Made by a program: the position numbers and the translations under genes | In this document: positions 1 through 8,110 of the stretch, piece after piece | Layout: every line of letters begins with the position of its first letter | How positions within the stretch are numbered: the stretch's first letter is position 1 | NCBI GenBank assembly: GCA_023412495.1 | Contig: JAEYNP010000009.1 | Location: forward strand, 1-40,320 | Direction: 5' to 3' | DNA length: 40,320 bases | Source of the DNA: Pseudomonadota bacterium | GTDB taxonomy: Bacteria > Desulfobacterota > Desulfobulbia > Desulfobulbales > Desulfocapsaceae | Notes under the pieces: model-generated | What the model was told of the DNA's origin: nothing | Database searches by the model: none | What the model saw: only the letters and a program-made list of their open reading frames with translations

Positions 1-4
1 GGGA

Positions 5-1634
<1,630 letters not shown>

Positions 1635-1696
1635 AATTGCACAACTTTTAGGAGGCCAGGGTGGGCCCCTTCGGGGCTATTCCCCTTTACAAGGGG

Positions 1697-1742
1697 TGGT
1701 ACACTTTTGGATTGCCATAACTGGTACACTTTTCCATTGCCA
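1697..1742 (+). repeat. IS21-type right-end repeats
   Basis: Two direct 21-nt copies, TGGTACACTTTT followed by GGATTGCCA (1697-1717) and by CCATTGCCA (1722-1742), lie just beyond the istB stop codon. IS21-family ends carry such multiple repeated transposase sites and terminate in CA. This is the surviving right end of the element; CRISPR material resumes immediately after it. Confidence 0.75.
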
Positions 1743-1780
1743 TTAACACCTGCTGGTGTTTGTCATGTCCCGGCAGGATA

Positions 1781-1878
1781 GTCGCCCCCCGCGCGGGGGC
1801 GTGGATTGAAACATTATGGAGCAGGTAGAGATCAACCGGGAGATCAGTCGCCCCCCGCGCGGGGGCGTGGATTGAAAC
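1781..1878 (+). CRISPR. Type I-C array continuation beyond the IS remnant
   Basis: Two perfect copies of the same 32-nt repeat (1781-1812, 1847-1878) flank one 34-nt spacer (1813-1846). The 38 nt between the IS right end and the first repeat (1743-1780) are slightly too long for one normal spacer, so they probably hold an old spacer plus target-site or repeat debris. This is the leader-distal, oldest part of the array. Confidence 0.95.
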
Positions 1879-1960
1879 AAATGAAGAATGGCTGCGAATG
1901 ACAAACGAAAATTGACCACCTGTAATTGCGTCTCCAGTTCCCGAGCCATGGTCGCCAGGG

Positions 1961-2172
1961 TTAAGGCATTGAGCCGCGGGGATGAACCGATGTAATGATA
2001 CAACCTGGTTCCTGTACGTTTTTGTTCCCCGCACCCGCGGGGATGAACCGTAACCTTACTGTAGATAATCCTGGTACATTAACTGTCCCTCGCACCCGCG
2101 GGGATGAACCGGCGGGGTAGTGGTTGAGGAAACAAAAGGACATCTGTTCCCCGGACCCGCCGGGATAAACCG
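1961..2172 (+). CRISPR. Degenerate type I-E-like CRISPR array remnant, 4 repeats
   Basis: A different 29-nt repeat with core GTTCCCCGCACCCGCGGGGA and end TGAACCG occurs at 2022-2050, 2083-2111 and 2144-2172. The period is exactly 61 nt, giving 32-nt spacers. A fourth copy at 1961-1989 keeps only its last 16 nt (CCGCGGGGATGAACCG). The last copy has three changes (CCGGACCCGCCGGGATAAACCG region). Repeat length, spacer length and sequence fit type I-E. No cas genes or leader are visible nearby, and both outer repeats are decayed, so this is probably an orphan relic. Confidence 0.88.
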
Positions 2173-2689
2173 GAATCAACAAATAATGAATCAGACGGTT
2201 AAGGCTGTTATCACCCTATCCCGGTCATCCGGTTGCAAGAGAATAGGGTTTGACACCAAGCAGGGTTCGGAGTGGTTTCTGGAACAGTTTTTAACTATTC
2301 GCTCACCATAATCAACCAAGCCTATCAACTTACATTATGTATTACATTCATAAACCCTAACTATTGCAGCATATTCTCATTTTCGTGTCGTCAGAAATTC
2401 ACAAATATCTGTTTTATATTATTTTTTAGTTTTAGTGAAATACCAAATAGCCTAATATTTTATATATTTATATCTACTAATAAATTTTCACTGAGACAAC
2501 AAAATACTTTGCTTATTCGTAAGAAATTTTGTAGGTATATTTGATTAGGTAGACTCGATTTTATGCTGCTCGTTTGGGTGCGACAGCGTGAAGCTGCAGG
2601 AGGAATTTTGGGGTGACTGCCGCCGCACATGGTCTGCCAAGAGAGCGCTGCTACAGAGAATCACGATACGGTGAAGTAGGAGCAACGAA
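2173..2689. other. AT-rich intergenic stretch without a supported gene
   Basis: Between the CRISPR relic and the acetyltransferase gene the sequence becomes strikingly AT-rich, especially 2280-2545. No open frame there resembles a protein. No leader-like repeat unit or tRNA is seen. The composition differs sharply from the GC-rich genes on its right. Confidence 0.6.
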
Positions 2690-3793
2690 ATGAAGGCTGA
2701 TTGCACCATGGAAACGATTGCCGACCTTGACCTGCAGAGAGATGCCTGGGCCGGCGTCCCGGTGCGCTGGCCGATGCAGGAGTTCGACTGGATACGGCTG
2801 TGCGCATCAACGTTTTCAATCCGAAACCTGCATGTGATTTCTATTTCGGGCCCAGGCACAGGCACCACGGACACTCCTCCGCCGCCCCGGGCGATCGCGC
2901 CGCTTCGCATTCGACACGAAAGGGCGGGAGTAAGGCGACTCGTAATGCTCGGCGGCGAGGAACTCTTCGAGCCCAGCGACATCCTCTGGACGGATGATCG
3001 CAGCCTGAAAGACTTAGCCTGGCGAATCGCACAATCCCGTCTCCCCGTCACGCTGCGCCGCCTGCCGGCGTCCTCGCCGGCCGTGGAGGCACTCCGTGCC
3101 CTGCATGGGCGGAAAGGCCTCGTCTTCTGCTCCCCCGACGTTCCCGCGCCCATCATTCATCTCGACCCGAGCTGGTCCAATGCCGAAGCCAAGCTCAACA
3201 GCAGGCGCCGTTCGGATCTCCGCAGGGCGGGACGCAAAGCAGAGGAGTTCGGCGATGTGAAAACCGAGATCCTCACGCCTTCCGAGTCCGAGGTGGATCC
3301 TTTGCTCGATGTCGCATTCGAGGTCGAGAGCCGCTCATGGAAGGGCAAGTCCGGATCTGCGCTGGCTATGGACGAAGCCCGGGGCCGCTTCTACCGCGAC
3401 TATGCTCGTGCCGCCGCACGACGCGGAATCCTGCGCATTTGCTTCCTCCACTTGGGAATGGAAACCGCGGCCATGCAGATCGCGCTCGTCACCAACATGG
3501 CCTTCTGGCTGCTCAAAATCGGCTATGATGCACGATTCTGCAAGTGTTCGCCCGGCAACCTGCTGATTCGCGAGACTATCCAGCACGCCGTCAGGGCCGG
3601 TCTTTCTCGCTACGAGTTCATTGGGGCATGCGAAAAATGGACGAAGGTCTGGACCCCGGATGCCCATGACTGCGTCGCGGTCCGCATCTATCCGTGGTCC
3701 GGCGCCGGCATTCGCGCTCTCGCCGTGGATGGCGCCGCTAAGCTGCTCCGATGCCTGCGGCAAGACTCATCCAACCAGAGACGGCTTTCATGA
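2690..3793 (+). CDS. CelD/BcsL-like GNAT-fold acetyltransferase (FemAB-related)
   Basis: This 367-residue protein resembles the GNAT-fold family often annotated as BioF2-like or CelD-type acetyltransferases, which modify envelope or exopolysaccharide components or attach amino acids. The recognisable part is the C-terminal half: SWSNAEAKLNSRRRSDLRRA around residue 165, then EVESRSWKGKSG, a FYRDYARAAARRGI segment, a core strand AAMQIALVTNMAFWLLKIGYD, and the closing YEFIGACEKWTKVW. The start has a good ribosome site (TAGGAG, 9 nt upstream). Its TGA lies directly before the ATG of the next gene (3795), so the two are almost certainly co-transcribed and probably work on the same substrate. Acceptor and donor are unknown. 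Confidence 0.72.
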   Translation: MKADCTMETIADLDLQRDAWAGVPVRWPMQEFDWIRLCASTFSIRNLHVISISGPGTGTTDTPPPPRAIAPLRIRHERAGVRRLVMLGGEELFEPSDILWTDDRSLKDLAWRIAQSRLPVTLRRLPASSPAVEALRALHGRKGLVFCSPDVPAPIIHLDPSWSNAEAKLNSRRRSDLRRAGRKAEEFGDVKTEILTPSESEVDPLLDVAFEVESRSWKGKSGSALAMDEARGRFYRDYARAAARRGILRICFLHLGMETAAMQIALVTNMAFWLLKIGYDARFCKCSPGNLLIRETIQHAVRAGLSRYEFIGACEKWTKVWTPDAHDCVAVRIYPWSGAGIRALAVDGAAKLLRCLRQDSSNQRRLS

Positions 3794-3794
3794 G

Positions 3795-4658
3795 ATGAGC
3801 AGCACGACTCGAAACTTCGCGTCGCGGTTAATGCAAGGTGTCGCCCGCAGGGCCGCCCGAAAGTATATCGCCGGACCGAAACTCCAGGATGCCCTCGCGA
3901 CGGCCTCTCGACTGCGAACCCGCGGCTTCGCGACGACCCTCGGCTACTGGAACGCTGCGGACGAGGCTCCGGCCCGGATTTTGGAACAGTATCGAGACGC
4001 ACTGTCGCGGCTGGCGAAGCTTCCCTCGCCTGAACGGCATATATCCATCAAGTATCCGGCCCTCTCGTATTTGCGCCCGCTGGCAGAGGTGCTCCTCAAG
4101 GAAGCGCTGACGGCCGGTTTCCGGGTGCACCTTGATTCGCTTTGGCCTGAATCCGTCGATCCCACCTGGACGCTGCTCCAGGAAGCAGGGGCCCGCGGTC
4201 CCGAAATCGGCTTTACGCTGCCCGGGCGCTGGCGCCGGAGCCCCGCCGACGCTGAGCGCTGCACCGAACTGGGCTTGTCGATCAGGGTCGTCAAGGGACA
4301 GTGGGCGGATCCGGCGGACCCGGATCGCGACGCCCGGGCCGGTTACCTCGAAGTCATCGACCGCCTCGCGGGCCGCGCCAGCCACGTAGGCGTCGCGACC
4401 CACGATGCCTGGCTGGCAGAACAGTCGCTACAGAAGCTCCAGCATTCCCGCACCCGGTGCGAGCTCGAACTGCTCTACGGCCTGCCGTCCAGGAAGCTCT
4501 TCGCCCTAGCCGGACGGACGGGCGTGTCCATCCGCGTGTATGTCCCGTATGGGGAAGCTTTCCTCCCCTATTGCCTCGGACAGACGCTGCGCCGGCCTCG
4601 GCTGATTGCGCAGCTCCTGCGCGACCTTTTTAGTCTTGATATACGCTCAAGGGAGTGA
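3795..4658 (+). CDS. Proline-dehydrogenase-fold protein lacking the substrate Arg pair
   Basis: The 287-residue product has the layout of the FAD-dependent proline dehydrogenase barrel: RVVKGQWADP (family xVKGAYW), VGVATHDAW (family ATHN), CELELLYGLP (family QMLYG) and the last-helix segment RVYVPYGEAFLPY. Proline dehydrogenases normally read YxxRR at that helix; here it is YCLGQ, residues 259-263, so both arginines that hold the proline carboxylate are missing. Fold and flavin binding may persist, but ordinary proline oxidation is unlikely. ATG at 3795 is the first Met after the upstream stop and is in frame with all family motifs. The tight coupling to the acetyltransferase gene suggests a shared, perhaps envelope or natural-product, pathway. 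Function not established. Confidence 0.7.
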   Translation: MSSTTRNFASRLMQGVARRAARKYIAGPKLQDALATASRLRTRGFATTLGYWNAADEAPARILEQYRDALSRLAKLPSPERHISIKYPALSYLRPLAEVLLKEALTAGFRVHLDSLWPESVDPTWTLLQEAGARGPEIGFTLPGRWRRSPADAERCTELGLSIRVVKGQWADPADPDRDARAGYLEVIDRLAGRASHVGVATHDAWLAEQSLQKLQHSRTRCELELLYGLPSRKLFALAGRTGVSIRVYVPYGEAFLPYCLGQTLRRPRLIAQLLRDLFSLDIRSRE

Positions 4659-4944
4659 TTTCGAGACACATCCAGCCGCACTCATTTGGAGCCGTTCAGC
4701 CGCCTGAATATTGAAAAAAGGGGACGGATCTTTTCTCGCACTGCAAATCTTCCAATGAGCTCGAACTGTTGGTAGCGGAAATGGCAGGGACAACTACACG
4801 TTCCCCCGACGACCTTATCCCCGAGCCAACAATTACCAAATCGAGAGCTCTGTTACGAAAATGACGACAAACGAAAACGGGTCGAGGCGAACCTGAAAAA
4901 GCATATTTTTCTTAAGTTATTACATTCGCGCCGGAAGTGGTTTA
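4659..4944. other. Intergenic stretch, no supported gene
   Basis: Nothing protein-like, no RNA gene and no clear terminator could be supported between the ProDH-like gene and the sigma-54 promoter candidate at 4945. Confidence 0.5.
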
Positions 4945-4960
4945 TGGCATGTGACTTGCA
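4945..4960 (+). promoter_or_regulatory. Sigma-54 (-24/-12) promoter candidate
   Basis: The sequence TGGCATGTGACTTGCA fits the sigma-54 consensus TGGCAC-N5-TTGCA, with one mismatch in the -24 box and the obligatory GG-N10-GC spacing (GG 4946-4947, GC 4958-4959). Transcription would start near 4971 and run rightward into the DUF2914-cyclase operon, leaving a leader of about 280 nt. No activator site was identified. Confidence 0.6.
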
Positions 4961-5072
4961 AAACCGAACGGCATGAAGTTGCAGCACAATACGAACGACA
5001 GGGTCTATGCAGCGGGTCGAAAGCCGCCTGGCGTTCACTCAAAACCTGAACCGGCCAAGATATCTCGGATCT

Positions 5073-5197
5073 GTCACTGCCGTAACCTTACCTCCCTATT
5101 ATCCCAACCGCCCAATAGCAGGAATCGGCCGGGAGAAGACTTTTCCCTTGCCTGCATAGAGAGGGCTCGCCCCCCGGCCCGCATGATCGGCAGTGAC
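5073..5197 (+). ncRNA. Structured leader candidate upstream of DUF2914-cyclase operon
   Basis: A perfect 10-nt inverted repeat, GTCACTGCCG (5073-5082) and CGGCAGTGAC (5188-5197), encloses a second perfect 7-bp pair, GGCCGGG (5127-5133) and CCCGGCC (5173-5179). A competing pairing GCAGG (from 5118) with CCTGC (about 5151-5155) is also possible. The element lies between the sigma-54 candidate and the first gene. It does not match a riboswitch consensus I can recall; it may be a regulatory leader. Confidence 0.4.
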
Positions 5198-5252
5198 GCC
5201 CGGCGCTTGCTTTTTTGAAAATCTCTTGCGCTGGAAAACAACGGATGAATCG

Positions 5253-5666
5253 ATGAAGACTTCAATTCGAAAAACATGCGCGATCCTAGCCTCTTTTTTG
5301 CTGTTTGCCGGCCCGCACCAGGCATTGGGCATCGCCCAGGAAGCATTGCAACCGGTCACCGCCGTGATGTGCGAGTCCGTACAGCAGTCGGCGCCGGTCA
5401 ACCAGGCTGTGGTTTTCTCCATCGAATTCGGCAGGGTTACGTGTTTCACCGAGTTCGACCAGCTACCGCGACAGACAGTCGTGCTTCATAAATGGTATCG
5501 GAAGGACAACCTGGTTTCGGTGAAACGGCTTTCGGTCAATCCTGCCCACCGATTCTCGCACTCCAGCATGCAACTCAGGGATGCGGACAAGGGGCCATGG
5601 CGGGTCGAAGTCACGGATGCCGACGCCAATCTCCTCACGACACTACGATTCAGCATAACGGACTGA
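5253..5666 (+). CDS. Secreted DUF2914-domain protein
   Basis: A 137-residue protein begins MKTSIRKTCAILASFLLFAG, a typical signal peptide with likely cleavage after the ALG region, so it is periplasmic or envelope associated. The mature part resembles the DUF2914 family: CESVQQSAPVNQAVVFSI, a TCFTEFD segment, VVLHKWYRKD and the closing GPWRVEVTDADANLL. The family is a small beta-rich domain of unknown role. I chose the Met at 5253 over the in-frame one at 5193 because it places the signal peptide at the N-terminus. The stop lies 4 nt before the cyclase ATG, so the pair should be one operon, suggesting a link between an envelope cue and c-di-AMP signalling (inference). Confidence 0.72.
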   Translation: MKTSIRKTCAILASFLLFAGPHQALGIAQEALQPVTAVMCESVQQSAPVNQAVVFSIEFGRVTCFTEFDQLPRQTVVLHKWYRKDNLVSVKRLSVNPAHRFSHSSMQLRDADKGPWRVEVTDADANLLTTLRFSITD

Positions 5667-5670
5667 GCGC

Positions 5671-7125
5671 ATGGACTTCCTTCTCCAGTCCCTGACCGGC
5701 CTGCGCTGGCAGGACTACGTCGACATCTGCCTCAACGGCTACATCCTGTTCAGGCTCTACGTGCTGTTCCGGGGGACCAATGTGATCCGGATGGTCATCG
5801 CCATCGGCATGCTCTGGATTTTCCAGAGGATGGCGACGGGCATGGAGCTGATCGTCACCAGCTGGGCGATGCAGGCCATTATCGCCGCCGCTGCCCTGAT
5901 TATCGTCATCGTCTTCCGAAATGAAATTGCCGGTGTTTTGCAGACCCGCGACATCAAGTCGTTTTTCTGGGGCATTCACAGGCACCGGATAAAAACGCCG
6001 ATAGAAGTCATTGTCGGAAGCGTCACCGAACTTACCAGGCAGAAGCTTGGGGCATTGATCGTCCTCCCGCTCAAAAAAGACCTCGAATCGGTGATACATG
6101 GCGGAATCCGCTGGGAGGGGAAACTCTCGCGGGAAATGTTGCTGAGCATTTTCTGGGACGGCAGCCCGGCACATGACGGCGCCGCAATAATCCGGGGGGA
6201 CCGGGTGGTGGAAGTCGCCGCCATTCTCCCTCTCTCCAAAAGCAAAGACCTGCCGTCCGAATTCGGCACACGGCATCGCGCCGCGGCAGGACTTGCCGAG
6301 CAGACGGATGCCCTGATTCTGGCGGTATCGGAAGAACGGGGGGAAGTCACGCTGTTCAAGGACGGGACAATCAATGCCGTCAAGGACACCTGCGAACTCG
6401 ACCGGATGTTGCGAAGATACCTTGGAGCGACACCTGCCGAGGGGAATGCGGCCTGGAAGAAGACTTTGGAGTTTTCATTGGCTGCCGTGGTCTGCCTGCT
6501 TTGCGTCACCGGTATCTGGCTCAACTTTGCCAGAGGAGTCGAGACACTGGCAAGTCTGGAAGTGCCGGTCGAGTTTACGGACCGCGATGCCGGGATGGAA
6601 ATCATTTCCGCTTCGACGAGCAGCGTGAAGCTCCAGATCAGCGGCTCCGGACCGTTGATCAATTCGATCCGGCCGGATCAGGTCAAGATTAAGCTAAGCC
6701 TGGCCAATGCCGTCGCCGGCAAAAACGAGATAGCCATTTCCGGCGATAACGTAGTCCTGCCGCCGGGCGTCCAGCTCAAACAGGTGGAACCGCAGAACCT
6801 CGAGGTGAATCTTGACGTTCCGGGCAGCAAGACCCTGCCCATTCAGCCGGATTGGAGCGGCAAACTGCCGGAAGACCTCGTTCTGAAAGATGCCTACACT
6901 ATTCCGGATCAAGTGAAAGTCTCAGGCGGCAGCCTGGCTCTCCACGGACTGGAGACCATTTACACGGAAAAAATCCCGCTGGAAAACCTCAATGCCGGCG
7001 GCACTCTCTCCACGCGCCTCGTGCTTCAGCCCTCGCCGCTCAAGCTGGATCAGTCCCCCAGCCAGGTCGAATTGGTTTACACTTTGGAAAAACGCCTGGC
7101 CGCACCCGACGGGGAAATCAAGTAA
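5671..7125 (+). CDS. cdaA: Membrane diadenylate cyclase fused to YbbR-like repeats
   Basis: The 484-residue protein should make cyclic di-AMP from two ATP. The first ~95 residues hold about three membrane helices. The DAC/DisA_N domain follows with both signature motifs intact: DGA at 169-171 (context HDGAAIIRGD) and RHR at 201-203 (GTRHRAAAG), plus EQTDALILAVSEERGEV. A further hydrophobic helix near 270-290 (AAVVCLLCVTGIWL) leads to a YbbR-type beta-repeat region to the end (LPIQPDWSGKLPEDLVL and similar), likely outside the membrane. In Firmicutes CdaA (~270 aa) and its regulator YbbR/CdaR are separate adjacent genes; here they are one polypeptide. The 3' end overlaps the convergent gene by 8 nt. 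Confidence 0.88.
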   Translation: MDFLLQSLTGLRWQDYVDICLNGYILFRLYVLFRGTNVIRMVIAIGMLWIFQRMATGMELIVTSWAMQAIIAAAALIIVIVFRNEIAGVLQTRDIKSFFWGIHRHRIKTPIEVIVGSVTELTRQKLGALIVLPLKKDLESVIHGGIRWEGKLSREMLLSIFWDGSPAHDGAAIIRGDRVVEVAAILPLSKSKDLPSEFGTRHRAAAGLAEQTDALILAVSEERGEVTLFKDGTINAVKDTCELDRMLRRYLGATPAEGNAAWKKTLEFSLAAVVCLLCVTGIWLNFARGVETLASLEVPVEFTDRDAGMEIISASTSSVKLQISGSGPLINSIRPDQVKIKLSLANAVAGKNEIAISGDNVVLPPGVQLKQVEPQNLEVNLDVPGSKTLPIQPDWSGKLPEDLVLKDAYTIPDQVKVSGGSLALHGLETIYTEKIPLENLNAGGTLSTRLVLQPSPLKLDQSPSQVELVYTLEKRLAAPDGEIK

Positions 7126-7720
7126 TCGACACCCTAAAAATCTCTTCTGCCTCTGTCTTGAAGAGATTCTCGGTACCCTCGGCCATGGATTCGGTGATCT
7201 GGCGAAGGGTCGTGGTGTCGCCTTCTATAGTGGGCAGGAGGGCGAGGTCATAAGCCTCTTCGGCTTTGGCGAGTTGGCGGCAGGACAGGATGTAGTTCGT
7301 TTTGGTGCGGTAGGCGGAGCGGACCATCTCGGCATAGCTGCTGCCCCGGGCGGTGAGGAGCAGCCGAAAATGATCGGCGAGCCTGGTCAGCCACTCCCGG
7401 TTGGCGGCAAGGATCTGCTCGTCGCTTTGACCGTTCAGGGCCACCAGGGACTCGATATCAACCGGGCGGTTTTCCTCTTCGGCGGCTAAGACGGCATCGA
7501 GGGTGCGGCGGCGGGGAATGAGGTGGTTCTCGGTGAAATCATTCAGGCCGCTCTCATATTGTTTCAGCTTCCAGAAATAGAAGACGAAGAACACCGGGAT
7601 GAAGATCATCCAGACCCGCGGTTGCGGTTTTTCGATGACGTGGAATGCCAGCTGCCGGGCCCTTTTCGTTTCGCGAGAGAGGATGAGATTCTTGCGTTCT
7701 TCAGTATAGGAGGCAGTCAT
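7118..7720 (-). CDS. Membrane-anchored helical protein of unknown function
   Basis: This 200-residue product is predicted to have one membrane helix near residues 36-51 (VWMIFIPVFFVFYFWKLK) after a short basic N-terminus. A long helical, charged soluble region follows (residues 55-200). I recall uncharacterised proteins of this type in Desulfobacterota but can assign no activity. It is the last gene of the minus-strand set that begins with the YeiH-type transporter, so a supporting role for that transporter is plausible. Its TGA (7118-7120) lies inside the end of the convergent cyclase gene. Confidence 0.7.
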   Translation of the reverse strand: MTASYTEERKNLILSRETKRARQLAFHVIEKPQPRVWMIFIPVFFVFYFWKLKQYESGLNDFTENHLIPRRRTLDAVLAAEEENRPVDIESLVALNGQSDEQILAANREWLTRLADHFRLLLTARGSSYAEMVRSAYRTKTNYILSCRQLAKAEEAYDLALLPTIEGDTTTLRQITESMAEGTENLFKTEAEEIFRVSIT

Positions 7721-7822
7721 AGGCGTGGGCAGAGTACGTTTTCGGAGGACGTTGGCGTCTGCATGTGCCGGTAGCCGGTAGAAGCAGACGATCCCGGCAG
7801 ACCGTCCCTTCCGCGGGTAAGT

Positions 7823-8035
7823 CTAGCGGAGAACGCTGTTCAGGTAGTTCTCGGATTCCTTCACCTGCACGACATCGGTGTAATAATAGCGGGTCGGATC
7901 GATACCGCTGTTCTCGAGATAGATGGACATCCTGTCGAGAATGCCGACCGATTTCGTCAGATAGGGCAAAAAGACATAGATGAACAGGAAGCAGGCGCCG
8001 ATGTATACGACAAATTTTTGTATCTTCCGCAGCAT
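7823..8035 (-). CDS. Small single-pass membrane protein
   Basis: A 70-residue product starts MLRKIQKFVVYIGACFLFIY, with one membrane helix at roughly 8-30, followed by a short soluble tail (MSIYLENSGIDPTRYYYTDV, then VKESENYLNSVLR). I prefer the ATG at 8035 to the in-frame one at 8047 because GAGG lies 6 nt upstream of it. It sits between the transporter and the 200-residue membrane protein on the same strand, so it is probably an accessory subunit. No homologue is recognised. Confidence 0.6.
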   Translation of the reverse strand: MLRKIQKFVVYIGACFLFIYVFLPYLTKSVGILDRMSIYLENSGIDPTRYYYTDVVQVKESENYLNSVLR

Positions 8036-8061
8036 TTCGGACCTCAATTGTTCGGACGAAA

Positions 8062-8089
8062 GCGCCGGGCGGAATACCCAGCCCGGCGC
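8062..8089 (-). terminator. Perfect 9-bp hairpin after the YeiH-type gene
   Basis: GCGCCGGGC (8062-8070) and GCCCGGCGC (8081-8089) form a perfect stem with a 10-nt loop, 21 nt after the transporter stop. On the minus strand it is followed by only a short TTTC, so it may be a leaky terminator or an mRNA 3'-end stabiliser that lowers expression of the two small downstream genes. Confidence 0.5.
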
Positions 8090-8110
8090 ATCCTTTCTTA
8101 TGGAGACTTC

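Noticed and set aside
1743..1780. Clean target-site duplication of the IS21 remnant
   Set aside because: The left end of the element is deleted, so no duplication can be demonstrated.
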